A stretch of 64,000 bases of DNA from Stemphylium vesicarium (lineage: Eukaryota > Ascomycota > Dothideomycetes > Pleosporales > Pleosporaceae), in contig QXCR01000054.1 of assembly GCA_004380135.1 (NCBI GenBank), positions 110,190-174,189 on the forward strand. Direction: 5' to 3'. The notes beneath the pieces are model-generated. The model saw only the letters and a list, made by a program, of their open reading frames with translations. It ran no database searches and was not told where the DNA came from. The translations under genes were made by a program, and so were the position numbers. Shown piece by piece: positions 9,251-20,399 of the stretch; the stretch's first letter is position 1, and every line of letters begins with the position of its first letter.

Positions 9251-11068
9251 TTAGTCCCTCATTTTAGACGATGAGGGCCGACTTTCTGCAACCCATGTTT
9301 CGATATCGGCTATTGCTTTGATGGGGTCGCCATCGCAGTTCTGGAGGAAGTTTTGAACTTGTGCTGGACTGAAGAGATTTTCCGGGACCTTTTCAGCAAA
9401 CTCTTCTGCCCATGCTTGCACCTCCGATGGAGTGAAACCCTTTGCGTGAGCTAGAGCTGATCGGCCGATCAGACGTTTGAAGATGCCCTTTGCAGAACTC
9501 GCAGTCATGTTTCCAAAGTAGACCTTTTTATCGATACGGCCAGGTCTTGTGAGAGCGGCATCGAGGGCGTCGGGAGTGTTGGAGGTCATGATCAGTAGCC
9601 GACCTTCTTGAGAGGCGTTGCCGTCTATAGAGTTCAATAGGCCGCTTAGTGTTACCATGCTCTGCCCTGTTGAAGGTGGAGAGCTAACGAGCGTCTCGTC
9701 AGAGTCGGAACCAGTTGAAGCGGGGGCTTGCGGAGCTTTCTTCGATGCGGAATGTTCGCGGCCGACACCGGCGGAGTCGATGTCCTCGAGCACCACGACG
9801 CATTTGCGCGGGAGGCCTAAGAAGAGATTCTGAAGGCCACTATCACTAATGCTGCCGTTTGCGAGGTTTATGTGGTAGATGTCGCACTTGAGGTGGCCGG
9901 CCAATGCAGCGCAGAATGAGCTCTTGCCGGTACCCGGTGGGCCATGGAAAAGGTAGCCGCGTCGATTAGGGATACCACAGTCTGCAAAGTAAGAGCGTGA
10001 ATTTTCGCTGTAGTAGCGCTCCGCATCTTTAACGACGTCCAGCTTAGTATGTTCGTCCATATCAATCGTGTCAAGTTTGCGAATTGCCTTGGAAACCGAT
10101 TGCCAACCACTGCGATACTGGTCATTGCCATCGCCAGCGAAATATACTGTGGTGGTGCCAGTGGAATTCTTCACTCTGAACTCGTGACAGATTCTTGTAA
10201 AAGCATGAATTGGCTCGAGGCTCCATCCCAATGTTGTCAGTGTGACCAACTCTTGAAGTTGACCGTTGCGGTTGATCGTGATCCTGGATCCTGCCTGGCC
10301 TTTTCTCGAACTGTTTCCACCACGGCGGGAGAGTAAGAATGGGCGAAATCCTACCCAGAAAAGCCGATTCCCAATTGGTGGAAGGCAGAAAACTTCGTCG
10401 TCTTTTTCATCCGTTACTGATCCTCCCCCAGGAGGCCCCAATACACGCCTAAGATACTCTTCTCTCGGGTCAGATATGCCGCCTGTGACAAGCATAGCAC
10501 TTTGCGAATGGCTGTTGGCTATGACCTCTGAGCCTACCCATGCTATTACATCCTTGGCGATGGGATCGTACTCGGGAATAGTAACGTGTACGGTGAAGGC
10601 CCATATGCAAAAGTCTTTCAGATGTGTATACAATGGACATATAGCTTGATACAGACCAATGATGGCGAGCAGCTTTTCGACGTTGGTTACGCCGCTGGGC
10701 CTCATCCGGTATAGCAGGCGTTGTATGACCTCCAGAATCGGGAATTGGCCGGTTGCGGACCGCTTGAGGTGATGCGGGATATATCCGGGAGTGTCCAATC
10801 GTTCGGGCCAGATTTGCTCGCTGGGATCATCGGGAAGTGAAGGCTGGCGCATACCGCGATTAAAAGTTGCCCGGCCGTGATCGGAATCTTCGCGGATTCT
10901 ATGGACTGTGATCTGGAGGTCGCTCATATTCTCCCCGATGGTATATGAAGGCTGGCGCATACCGCTGTCAAAGGTGGTTATATCGCGATCGGAATTTTCG
11001 CGAAGACTACGGTTGGTGACAGCCTGCGTACTCATTGTGATGTTGTTGAATCGAACCAGTGTAGGCAA
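9251..11068 (-). CDS. BCS1-like AAA ATPase
   Basis: A 605-residue intronless protein. Residues about 125-330 fit the BCS1 N-terminal domain that precedes the ATPase in this family. The AAA core follows: Walker A GPPGTGKSS (376-384), Walker B VVVLEDID (424-431), sensor-1-type MTSN (494-497) and the arginine-finger region RPGRID (508-513). A Ser/Pro-rich insert of about 35 residues sits after Walker B, common in filamentous-fungal paralogues. True Bcs1 inserts the Rieske protein into complex III in the mitochondrial inner membrane. Fungi carry many diverged paralogues of unknown role, and the long N-terminus here makes this a paralogue rather than the orthologue. The N-terminus contains a 36-residue duplication. 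A second start could be Met12. The stop is at 9253-9251, and coding-like sequence continues past it in frame. Confidence 0.85.
   Translation of the reverse strand: MPTLVRFNNITMSTQAVTNRSLRENSDRDITTFDSGMRQPSYTIGENMSDLQITVHRIREDSDHGRATFNRGMRQPSLPDDPSEQIWPERLDTPGYIPHHLKRSATGQFPILEVIQRLLYRMRPSGVTNVEKLLAIIGLYQAICPLYTHLKDFCIWAFTVHVTIPEYDPIAKDVIAWVGSEVIANSHSQSAMLVTGGISDPREEYLRRVLGPPGGGSVTDEKDDEVFCLPPIGNRLFWVGFRPFLLSRRGGNSSRKGQAGSRITINRNGQLQELVTLTTLGWSLEPIHAFTRICHEFRVKNSTGTTTVYFAGDGNDQYRSGWQSVSKAIRKLDTIDMDEHTKLDVVKDAERYYSENSRSYFADCGIPNRRGYLFHGPPGTGKSSFCAALAGHLKCDIYHINLANGSISDSGLQNLFLGLPRKCVVVLEDIDSAGVGREHSASKKAPQAPASTGSDSDETLVSSPPSTGQSMVTLSGLLNSIDGNASQEGRLLIMTSNTPDALDAALTRPGRIDKKVYFGNMTASSAKGIFKRLIGRSALAHAKGFTPSEVQAWAEEFAEKVPENLFSPAQVQNFLQNCDGDPIKAIADIETWVAESRPSSSKMRD
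10839..11006 (-). repeat. 108-bp-period duplication inside the AAA ATPase N-terminus
   Basis: Two imperfect copies (about 60 bases each, starting at 10839 and 10947 on the plus strand) share an 18-base identical core and then diverge. In protein they are RENSDRDITTFDSGMRQPS (residues 23-41) and REDSDHGRATFNRGMRQPS (59-77). This indicates a local tandem duplication of 36 codons. Confidence 0.75.
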
Positions 11069-11917
11069 GCACTATAAGAAAAGGTGACGGTCAGGATGGA
11101 GAAGGAAGTAGCAAACGGAGAGCTATATAGCTGGCGTGATAGGCGAGGGTTGGTAGCGACAGACAGCAGGGTCGCAGAATATCACGCCTTCAAGCCGTGA
11201 ATAAAGAAGGTTGGGATCAGGCTGATATTGTTTGCTGAAGCCTGAAGGGCAGGCAGCAATTAGCGATCCGGTTCGGGCGGATCGGGTAAGGCTGCAGACG
11301 AGACGCCGCGCATTATCAATGTCTTCGACCAGAGACTACCAAGTCTCCTGTTTGCGCTCGTCGTTCAGAGGTGCAGTCAGGAGGGAGACATTTATCATCG
11401 CATTAAGATAGCTCGCTGGAGCTAAGATGAGTCACACCTTGACTGTATAGCTTATTGAGTCGCGAGGCTGATTAGTCTGAGGCAAAGACCGGTTCAGGCG
11501 CCTACCAGAATTGCTGCCGCGCAAGGCTGTACTCACGTCCGGTGAGAGACCAACATATACAGGCAACGAAGTTGTTCGTGGTAGACTTGGGGGCCTTCCC
11601 CAGATCAATATCCGAAACCCCAAGCCTTTTCAGCGTTCTTTTCGACGTGGTGCGTAGTGAGAGAGTAAGAGCTGAGACTGAAGCATTATTCGTGACGAGA
11701 TGGAAAAGACCTCCTCTGCCACGCTAGCACGCCACGCTAACCCCAATTGAGCTGGTGGGCTGTTTACACAGGTACGTCATAAGTCGAAAACACCTTCCAA
11801 ACTACTTTGCCATTCTGAAAAAGCCCGCATCTTCTTCTTCGCACTCTTAAACTTGATTAATTGCTCACCACCGATCAGGACACCTACAAGAAACAACTCA
11901 ACCGAAGACTGTCCATT
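11069..11917. other. Divergent promoter region
   Basis: About 850 bases between the AAA ATPase start (minus strand) and the SDR start (plus strand). Only short frames occur. The bases just upstream of 11918 are A-rich and suit a leader; no repeat or RNA gene is evident. Confidence 0.45.
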
Positions 11918-12905
11918 ATGCCTCCCAAAGCCAACACTGGTGATCTCCATGTAGAGAAGCTTTTCTCCGTCAAGGACTATGTCTGCGTCGTAACAGGAGG
12001 AGGATCCGGTATTGGCCTCATGGCAGCTCAGGCGCTCGCTGCGAATGGTGCCAAGGTAAGTTTCGATGCTGATGTAGATTGGCCGCTCTAACGTGGGAAT
12101 GAAGGTATACATCACTGGTCGCCGCAAAGAAGGTGAGTGAGTTCTCAATTTTGATTCCGAACATGAGTCCTGATATCAGCTTCTAGCCCTCGAAACAGCT
12201 GCCAAGTCACACAACCCCGACCGAGGCGGCCAAATCATACCACTCTCGCCCTGTGACGTGACCAAGAAGGACGATCTCGAGCGCATGTACGAAGAGCTGG
12301 CCTCCAAGGAAAAGTACATCAACCTCCTGATCGCCTCGGCTGGTATTGCAGGCGAGAAGGGCATCCCAGACGCCGAAAAGGCGACTGACATGAAAAAGAA
12401 GCTCTTCGAGAACGAGACTTTTGAGGGATGGGCCGAGACATACAACACCGATGTCACTGCGGTGTATTTCTCCACCGTTGTGCTGCTGCCACTTCTGCAA
12501 GCTGGAACCGAGACTCACGGCCACCTCTCAGCGTCGGTCATCGTCATCAGCTCAATGTCCGGCATTATGAAGGACGCACAGGGCCACTTCAGCTACAACG
12601 CGGCCAAGGGGGGCACCGTTCACCTGAGCAAGCTCATGTCGGCCGAGTTCCAGAAGCTCCGCATTCGTGTAAACAGCATTGCGCCTGGTTACTTCCCATC
12701 AGAGATGACGGCAAAGGAGAGCGACGAGCACCAGAAGAGCGATCTGCCGGACGAGAAGATTCAGGAGAAGGGCCATGTCCCACATGGGCGGGCGGGAAGC
12801 GACGCGGAGATGGCACAGGCAGTTATCTTCCTCACCAAGAACTCGTACGTCAACGGACAGATTCTAGCGGTGGATGGTGGTGTGCTCAACGTTGTGAGCT
12901 CTTGA
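11918..12905 (+). CDS. Short-chain dehydrogenase/reductase (SDR), three exons
   Basis: Exons 11918-12055, 12105-12132 and 12187-12905 give 294 residues. Introns are 49 and 54 nt with GTAAGT and GTGAGT donors and CTAAC/CTGAT branch sites; phases fit exactly. The protein has the classical SDR Rossmann fold: TGGGSGIG nucleotide-binding motif (residues 26-33), an ASAG variant of the NNAG motif (105-108), catalytic Ser near 177-180, and catalytic Tyr192/Lys196 in SYNAAKG. The C-terminus keeps the GQILAVDGG segment near the cofactor. Substrate is not predictable; fungal relatives include Rhamnolipids-biosynthesis-3-oxoacyl reductase-like enzymes and various secondary-metabolite reductases. NAD(P)H-dependent and probably cytosolic, as no targeting signal is seen. 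MPPKANTG at 11918 was chosen over an in-frame upstream ATG at 11861 because it has the better leader. Confidence 0.92.
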
Positions 12906-14054
12906 GCGAGGCGAAAGGGCGAGGAAAGGGGCGTAGGCTGCAGCTGAGGGTTGAACGATAGTTATAGGCGAATACTGGGTCATCAGGATTCAAGTAGGGC
13001 AAGGATAAGGGTGACAGGAAATACCAACACACTACACATTGGGAGCTTGACTCGTGCATAAGCTGGTGGAGGGTACGGTACGGGATTCCTCTTCGGCACA
13101 GATTCCTAGATGGGTGGCCAAAGCCATGCTTCCCCACATTCCCCGCGATAAGGTGATGCTGGTTGATTGCGATAGCAGATAGCAACTTGTGACGTTGGGT
13201 GCATGCATGTGCGAAGTTGACGCACGATGTGCCGAGTGGATAGGACGTTATACACTGCACCTGGTGCATGTATGTGTTGAGCAGACGCACGTGAAGACGC
13301 GTAATTAAAGTTCTGCTGCCTGCACGAAGAAAAACCAAATACAATAAAAGAAATCGCGCCATCGCGTCGCATTGCCATGCCGAAAGATGGGAAAGGTCAG
13401 GGGCCATGGACATGTGGATGGGCGTGTGAATAATGCATGGTCGGGGCCTGGGAAGCTACCAGTAGGGTGTCGCAGAGGATGAAGCGAAGCGGTGGTTCTG
13501 GTCGGCAGCTACTGCGCAGCGCCCGAGTAGCACACCGCGCCTTCACAACCTCGACGACGGCCATGACGTCCACCCACGCTGCGCAGGCCTAAAGACACTC
13601 GACCGTGCTAGGCGACGAGAGTTGGTAGAATAGCCGTCTCTGGCAGGCGGCAGCGACGCTGGGATTCGCCATTGAAATTGGAAGCGTGTTTCGCGGCCAG
13701 GATCCCCGACTGATAATTGCTATTTCACGGCCAGGGCGTGAGACGGACCCCGCCAACAGCCCAATCCGCGCTGCGCATGGGCGGACAACAACATTCGAGG
13801 CATTGATGTCGATTGGGACGACGACTGTGCGCCTGCTGTACCTGTTGCCGCCGCCGCTGCTGCTGCTGCTGTTGGAGTCGCTGCTGTTGGATATGCACAT
13901 GGCAGCGAGCCACGCACCGCCGCCCAACCTCGACGAAGACGACGACGACACACGACAGTCCCGCCACCAGAAGACGACACCGGACTTGGCGCGGATATAA
14001 GGAACGAAAGACCAGAATAATCTGGCACAGGGGCCTGGGGAGAAGAAAGCCAAA
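12906..14054. other. Intergenic region and long leader of the SepH-like gene
   Basis: About 1.15 kb. Minus-strand frames at 12886-13413 and 13589-14260 have low-complexity, Arg/Cys-rich composition and the latter overlaps the kinase exon, so they are not credited. A short GCC/CTG run lies near 13847-13880 and GAC repeats near 13937-13955. It probably contains the promoter and a long 5' leader for the kinase gene. Confidence 0.45.
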
Positions 14055-17000
14055 ATGGTCTCACATATGTCGAAACCCTCACACGCGCCCTCGAATTCGC
14101 GATCGTCGCAAGCCTCGTCCAACACGCCCGGCGGCCACTCGAAGAAATCGTCAGCCTCGTCCAACCACAATGGCCAGCCTCGCGAGCGCGAACAGCGTGA
14201 ACAGCGCCCGAGCAGAGAGGGAACAGCACAAAAGGCCGCCCAAGATGTCGCCGGCCTCAAGGATTACCAGCTGGGCGACTGCCTGGGCAAAGGCGCATTT
14301 GGCAGCGTGTATCGGGCGCTCAATTGGGGCACAGGCGAGACGGTCGCCATCAAGCAGGTCCGCCTGGAGAACCTGGGCGCGGCCGATTTGAAGAACATGG
14401 AGATGGAGATTGACCTGCTCAAGAACCTGAACCACCCCAACATCGTCAAGTACCACGGCTTTGTGAGGAGCTCAGAAAGCTTGTACATTATTCTAGAGTG
14501 AGCATCCTCCCAATTTCCAACTCTAAACAAAACCAGGCGTTAACATGTCCAGATACTGCGAAAATGGATCGTTGCACAGCATCTGCAAGAACTTTGGCAA
14601 ATTCCCCGAGAACCTCGTCGCACTCTACATGTCGCAAGTCCTCCACGGCCTCCTCTACCTCCACGAGCAAGGTGTAATACATAGAGATATCAAGGGCGCA
14701 AACATTCTGACAACCAAGGAGGGTTTAGTCAAGCTGGCAGACTTTGGTGTAGCGACCAAGCAGTCAGGCCTCGATCAATCGAGTGTTGTGGGCACGCCAT
14801 ACTGGATGGCCCCAGAGGTCATCGAACTCTCTGGCGCTACGACCTCGTCGGACATCTGGAGCCTGGGATGTACAGTCATCGAGCTAATAGAGGGAAAGCC
14901 ACCGTACCACAAACTACAGCCCATGCAGGCACTCTTCAGAATCGTAAACGACGAGCATCCACCGATACCTGGCAGTGCTTCTCCAGTCAGTGCACCCTTC
15001 CTAGACTCTATTGCTCTAATCACATGTGCTGACCCTTGCAGCTTCTCCGCGAATTCCTCATGGAGTGTTTTCAGAAGAACCCCACGCTTCGCATCTCCGC
15101 CAAACGACTCCTCAAGCATCCGTGGATCCTCAGCGCCAAGCGGACTGTCCCTGCAGTACCCACAAAACCTACCGAATATCAAGAAGCAGTCAAGTCTGTA
15201 CAAGAGTGGAATGAAGCCTTGAAGTCACCCAATTCCCTACGCCGGAGCTCGCGTCTTTCTGGCGTGCACAGGTCATCCCCCGCTGCAGCCAACGGAGCCG
15301 GTGCAGCGTCTCGTAGGGCTCCGGTCAACGTGAACCTCAATATATCGAAGCACAGACCTACCGCAGAATCGTTCCGCTCTCCGGAATTAGATCATGACGA
15401 CAACTGGGACAACGATTTTGCCGAAAGCATATCTCCGCGCGCCCTGCAGATGCCGCATCTCAAGCCACAGGACAACTTCGGGGGTCTCTTCTCTGGCGAC
15501 AAGCTCAAGGCCTTTGCTAGCTTTGAGTCGGTCACCGAGATGTCTGAGTTTGGGGACGGCGAAACTACGGTAAAGAGTCCGATGAGTAGGCAACAGTACC
15601 AGAGTTTTCCAAAAGCGTCTGGCCAGAGAGCGAACGAGAGAGCACAAGGAGCCAACGGCAAAGCCGTTAGTACGGGTCGGTCTTCCAGGTCGACGTCTAG
15701 TGCCACCGACTCAGAGTATGAAGACAGGCACGACGTACAGCCAAGGACAGCATTTCTTCGGGGAACACCAAGGGCTGCGCAGCCTTTGAGGCCAAGGCCC
15801 GCAGCTCCAGCACGACCCAGTCAACTGTTCCGCGAAGACACTGTCGAGGACTACTCAGACCTCATGCCCGCAGACGAGGGCGCCTTTGAACGTAAATTGG
15901 CATCCATGCAATATGCACAACCACCAGCCATGCTACCCAAGCAGATAGTCGTTACCAATAACAACTGCACCAACAACAACTCACCGTCTGACACTTTCTC
16001 ACCTCGGCTGTTCCATCCAAGCGACTTAAAAGCCGGACCCAAGGCAACACGAGATGTTAAGTCGGGTGGGAATATCCATCAAAGATCAGCAAGTTCGACG
16101 TCCAACCGCAAGTTGCAACGGACGCAATCAGAGATCGAGATCCAAAAGTATGCTGAAGACGAAGGGGATGATTTCTCTGACGTCTTTGGCGATATCAAAG
16201 GTCACCTAGCTAATCCCAGCCGAGCTGAAAGCGATAGCGGAAGCGAACACAGTAGTCTTGCCATGATCACATCGAAAATGGCAAACTCCTTCATCATTGC
16301 CGACGAGGACGATCTTGACCCATTTGCAAACTTGGACGAGGGTCTGGACAATATCAACCTAGAAAACAACGTCGCGCGAGATCGAGACGATCGGCTCACG
16401 AAGATGACGGAGGGTCTTGTTGGGTGCTTGAAGACTAGTCAGCCGGACGACGAACTACTTGAAATTGCAGATCAACTACTACAGGTACTACACGAGTCGC
16501 CAGACAAGCGTTCCATCATCCTACGGAGCCACGGAATGCTGCCAATCTTGGAGATCCTGGGCACTCGGCCGCACAACGAGGTGGTGTTGCCACTGCTAAA
16601 GATCATCAATCTGATCATCCTGGAAGACGCTGAATCGCAGGAAAGCTTATCCTTCCTTGGAGGTATCCCGACCATATGCTATTTTGCCTCGAAGAAGTTC
16701 CCGAGTGACATCCGCAAAGAGGCCGCAGCATTCGTACGGCAGATGTACCAGACAAGTACGCTGACACTGCAAATGTTCATTGGATGTGGCGGTATCAACG
16801 TGCTGGTTGAATTCCTGGAAGAAGATATCGATGCCGAACGTGATCTGGTACTCATTGGCGTGAATGGCGTATTTGGTGTGTTTGAGCTGCAGGGACCGAC
16901 GCCCAAGAACGACTTTTGCAGGATATTTTCAAGATCAAGTGTGCTATATCCGCTCAGTCTGGTCTTGAATCGTATGGTAGAGGAAGATGGAGAGGTCGCA

Positions 17001-18924
17001 CGTCTCATCGTAGGCAGGATCGTCCAGATTTTCCTCATCTTCTCCCAAGCGGAGAGCCATGTCAAGGACCTCGTGGCGGATCGAATGATTTTGAAGCGTA
17101 AGTTGTCCCAACTCACTATTTTGTTCATCGAGGATCAGATAGATCGGACGACGTCATCTGTCCGACTCGCTGATAATAGCTATACTTCGGATCATTGCTA
17201 ACAATACGCAGGTGTTCTCAAAGACCTCCGCAAAATGGCTCCGCCGCACCAAATTACTATGCTCAAGTTTATCAAGAACCTCAGCTCGCTTTCATCGACC
17301 CATGAGGCGCTACAGAACTCCAATGCGATCGACATTCTCATCGAATTATTGAAGTCTACTCGGCAGAAGGATGCAACAAGTCGGAGCCAAAATCGATCTG
17401 CATCAGACCCCAAGCGATTGCCACCGTTCCACCGCGAGATCTCGAACCAGATTCTCAACACCATGTACAACCTGTGTCGACACAACAAGAGTAGGCAGGA
17501 AGAAGCGGCGCTGTCCGACATCATTCCCCTGCTCAAGGAGGTCGTGCGCGAAGGCGGCCCACTCAAGGAGTTCGCCTTACCAGTCCTGCTTGAGATGGTC
17601 AACTCTGGAAAGGTAGCGCGCAAGATGCTCTGGGATGCGAAGGGTCTCGCGTTCTACGTATCGCTTCTAGGAGACCGAAATTGGGCGGTAACTGCCCTGG
17701 ACGCCATCTTTGTCTGGTACGTATCATCACATCGTTCATCGGCTGTACGCAATATGCTAAGAAATGTTTAGGCTCCAGGAAGAAACGGCTCGCGTCGAAC
17801 AATACCTCCTTTCCTCCCAATCGAGCTTCACCATGGCCGTCATCTCCGCGTATACCTCCGCAGATCTCCCCCACTCCACCTTTGAAAACATGCTCGAACC
17901 TCTTCAGAAGGTCGTTCGTCTTTCCCCACCCATCGCTGCATCCCTCGCCGTCCCAGAGATCTTCAGTCGGACAGAACAAAAGCTCGGACACAAGGATGCA
18001 GTAACACGTCTCAACTTCCTTAGGATTCTGCGCACAATCTGCGATGCGAAGGATGAGGGATGCTGGCTCGTACGCGCATTTGGCTGCTACGAACGCATTA
18101 CCTGGCTCATGGAACACGACTCCGCTGTACTAGTACGGCAAATGGCTGAAGAGCTTGTACGGGCCTGTGATGAAGTAGAACTTTCAGGCATCAACAAAGG
18201 CTCAAATGGCAAGCGAAGCGTTAGTCGCGCTTCAGCTGCAGGTCTTAACCTCCGCCGACCAGCTTCATCAGCCGGTGGTCGTCGCGACGGCTCTGGCTCC
18301 AGCACAGGATCAACTCTGATTGGCAGCGGTATGGGCCTCACGCCACCAACTCCAAACTCCCTGAAAAACACATTCATGCTCCCGCCCATGAGCGGCACGC
18401 CCACATCCCTCGGCAGCGGCCGCGATCGCATAACTCGCTCGCAATCCTCAACCGCAATGTGGGATCTCGCCGAAGACCCCACCACCGCGCTTCCCCCTCC
18501 CCCCTCCTCTGGACGGTCAAAACCCCCAGCTCTAGCACGCAGCTCCACCTCTTTCGCGGCGCTGCAAAGCAACGCCGGCACACCAACGCATTCCCGCACC
18601 CCTTCACGTCCGCCATCCCGCGACGCCGCAACCAGCCTGGCGCGCATCGAAGCGAACAACAAGTCCAACTCGCGTCTCCCCAAAGCACGCCAAGGGCGAC
18701 TCAGCGAAGCAGTGAGTCGGCGTCGCCAGAGCACCGTCGGCGAAAACGACGCGCCGGGTAGCAGTAGTGGTAGCGGTTCTGCTGCTACGCCAACGCAAGC
18801 CATGACGCCGAGTGCGGTGGCGCCGCATCCGCTTCCTCGACTGCAGATTGTAAGGCGTAGACGGGAGACGAGCGGCGGCGAGATGAGTACGGCGGGGAGG
18901 CCGAAGGGGGCGGCTGCGGATTAG
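14055..18924 (+). CDS. sepH: SepH/Cdc7-type septation-initiation protein kinase, five exons
   Basis: Exons 14055-14497, 14553-14985, 15042-17097, 17212-17716 and 17772-18924 give 1529 residues with consistent phases. After a Ser-rich basic N-terminus the STE-type kinase domain starts near residue 71: GKGAFGSV loop (78-85), Lys100 in VAIK, HRDIKGAN (191-198), DFG (211-213) and GTPYWMAPE (228-236). A long region with low-complexity linkers and armadillo-like helical repeats follows (from about residue 790), then a Ser/Pro-rich basic tail. Kinase at the N-terminus with a long helical C-terminal region is the layout of Aspergillus SepH and fission-yeast Cdc7, which act in the septation initiation network downstream of the Spg1-type GTPase at spindle pole bodies to trigger cytokinesis. 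Length is close to the roughly 1350-1500 expected. Orthology is inferred from architecture. Confidence 0.92.
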
Positions 18925-18930
18925 AAGACC

Positions 18931-18961
<31 letters not shown>

Positions 18962-20123
18962 CTGCTTCGCCTGGTGTTAGAGGGCTGCTGCCGTTTGATG
19001 AGCATTCTGGCGGCGGCGGTGGTGAAGAGAGAGGGGGCGAAAGTGGGAGTGGGTATCTCACGCATGTTCGTCGCCGGAGAGGTTGGACTGGTGTTTGAGC
19101 CCCACGATCTCGCCTGTTCTCTCGGCCCTTCCTTCTTACTATGACTTGGGAGGAACTTGTCTGGTTTGAGCTTTTCCTTGTGTACCTTTTTCTGTTTCCC
19201 TTCTGTCCTTTTTTCTTTTGTACATTGATCACTTCCTCACAGTATGGCGCTTCGGAGTTTTTCCCCTTTTTCTTCTGCTTCTTCAAGACTGCTGAACACA
19301 TCACCGTCGTTCTGTATCCTTGACGTTTTTGGAGCATATGGGGATCATCAGAACGGAAAGCATGGCGAGGCAAGTCGGAGTTTCGGGGGTTGTTGTGAGC
19401 TTGTTCCAACAGCATATCGTTAGACTCTACATTTTCCCTCTTCTCTGTTGTCGATTCTTGCATAGCATAGGCGTTTTCATTATTTGTTATTCGGCGTATG
19501 GCCCCTGTCTGTGAGACAGATTGGATGCAACGGGGGTGGGAAGTAGATGACAGCAGCGGAGAGTCAGAAAAGGAGTTGGTTTTGCTGTTCCTCCCGATGC
19601 GATAGTAGAGAATGCTAAGAAGTGAGAAGTACGATGTCGCAGAAGTGAAAATGCAAAGTGTGCATTGGCGCTTCAAGTTGAAAACGTCAGCATTAACATA
19701 TCGGGAATACGGCAGGCTTCTGCTATACTGAGGTACATTACTGATCGTCGCTGATGCTTCTATTACGATGACTTAAGCGCTGGTCTATGTAGCCGCTCAA
19801 GCCATATAAACTCTGAAACTCTCTAGCCGCTGAAACCGTGTAACCGCTTGGGACTCCCCACTCTGCATGCCCTCATCATCACATCCCAATCCGATCCTCC
19901 AACAAGCTACTTAAACCCCAGCCTTTCCATCTCAAACTACACGAACCAACACCATCACCATTTCTGTCATCAAGTCATCAATCCTCCCTCAAACTCAGCA
20001 CCATAACGCCCATCGCCCACAAACCCCGGCATCACCATCCCAAAATCGCCACGTATTCCCATTTGTCGAAGCCCACCGACCCCAATACCACAACGACCAT
20101 TTTATCACCCACCAACCCCTACA
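18925..20123. other. Intergenic, 3' region of kinase gene and promoter of the next gene
   Basis: About 1.2 kb. T-rich stretches near 19180-19290 fit a terminator region. The minus-strand frame covering 18921-19676 owes its length partly to the CTG and poly-pyrimidine tracts read in reverse and shows no domain. The last 250 bases are C/A-rich, as in a fungal leader before 20124. Confidence 0.45.
18941..18966 (+). repeat. CTG trinucleotide microsatellite in the 3' region of the kinase gene
   Basis: About 8.7 perfect CTG units begin 17 bases after the TAG at 18922-18924. It lies in the 3' untranslated region of the kinase gene. It is long enough to be length-variable. Confidence 0.9.
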
Positions 20124-20399
20124 ATGTCGCACTTCACCACATCTCTGACCCTCTGCAAAACCCAGTGCGAACCCTTCCCCGACTTGCTCGAACGCATCTC
20201 GATACTCGAAGACGACTTGGAAAACTACACCAAGACACACAAAACAGAAGACGTGGCATCATACGTCACCAAGAACCTTGAGGCTAGACTTGGGGTTCTC
20301 CAAGCGAGGATAAAGGAGAGAATGGAGAGACGGGACTCGTATTTTGTGCCTTCGCCGAGGGAGGAGGAGGAGGATAGGCTGCAGACGAGGATGAAGTAG
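20124..20399 (+). CDS. Small coiled-coil protein, unknown function
   Basis: A 91-residue intronless frame with ATG in a good context (ACAATG). Residues about 18-75 are strongly helical and charged with heptad-like hydrophobic spacing (LLERISILEDDLENYTKTHK, then LEARLGVLQARIKERMERR), which suggests a short coiled coil. The C-terminus is acidic then basic. No Cys pair, signal peptide or membrane segment. The CT/CA-rich leader supports a real gene. Function not recognised; it could be a small subunit or adaptor. Confidence 0.6.
   Translation: MSHFTTSLTLCKTQCEPFPDLLERISILEDDLENYTKTHKTEDVASYVTKNLEARLGVLQARIKERMERRDSYFVPSPREEEEDRLQTRMK

Noticed and set aside
13589..14260. 223-codon minus-strand ORF
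   Set aside because: Overlaps the first exon of the kinase gene in antisense and owes its Ser/Cys content to GAC/CTG-rich DNA.
18921..19676. 251-codon minus-strand ORF
   Set aside because: Built from the CTG tract (poly-Ala in reverse) and pyrimidine-rich 3' sequence; no domain.
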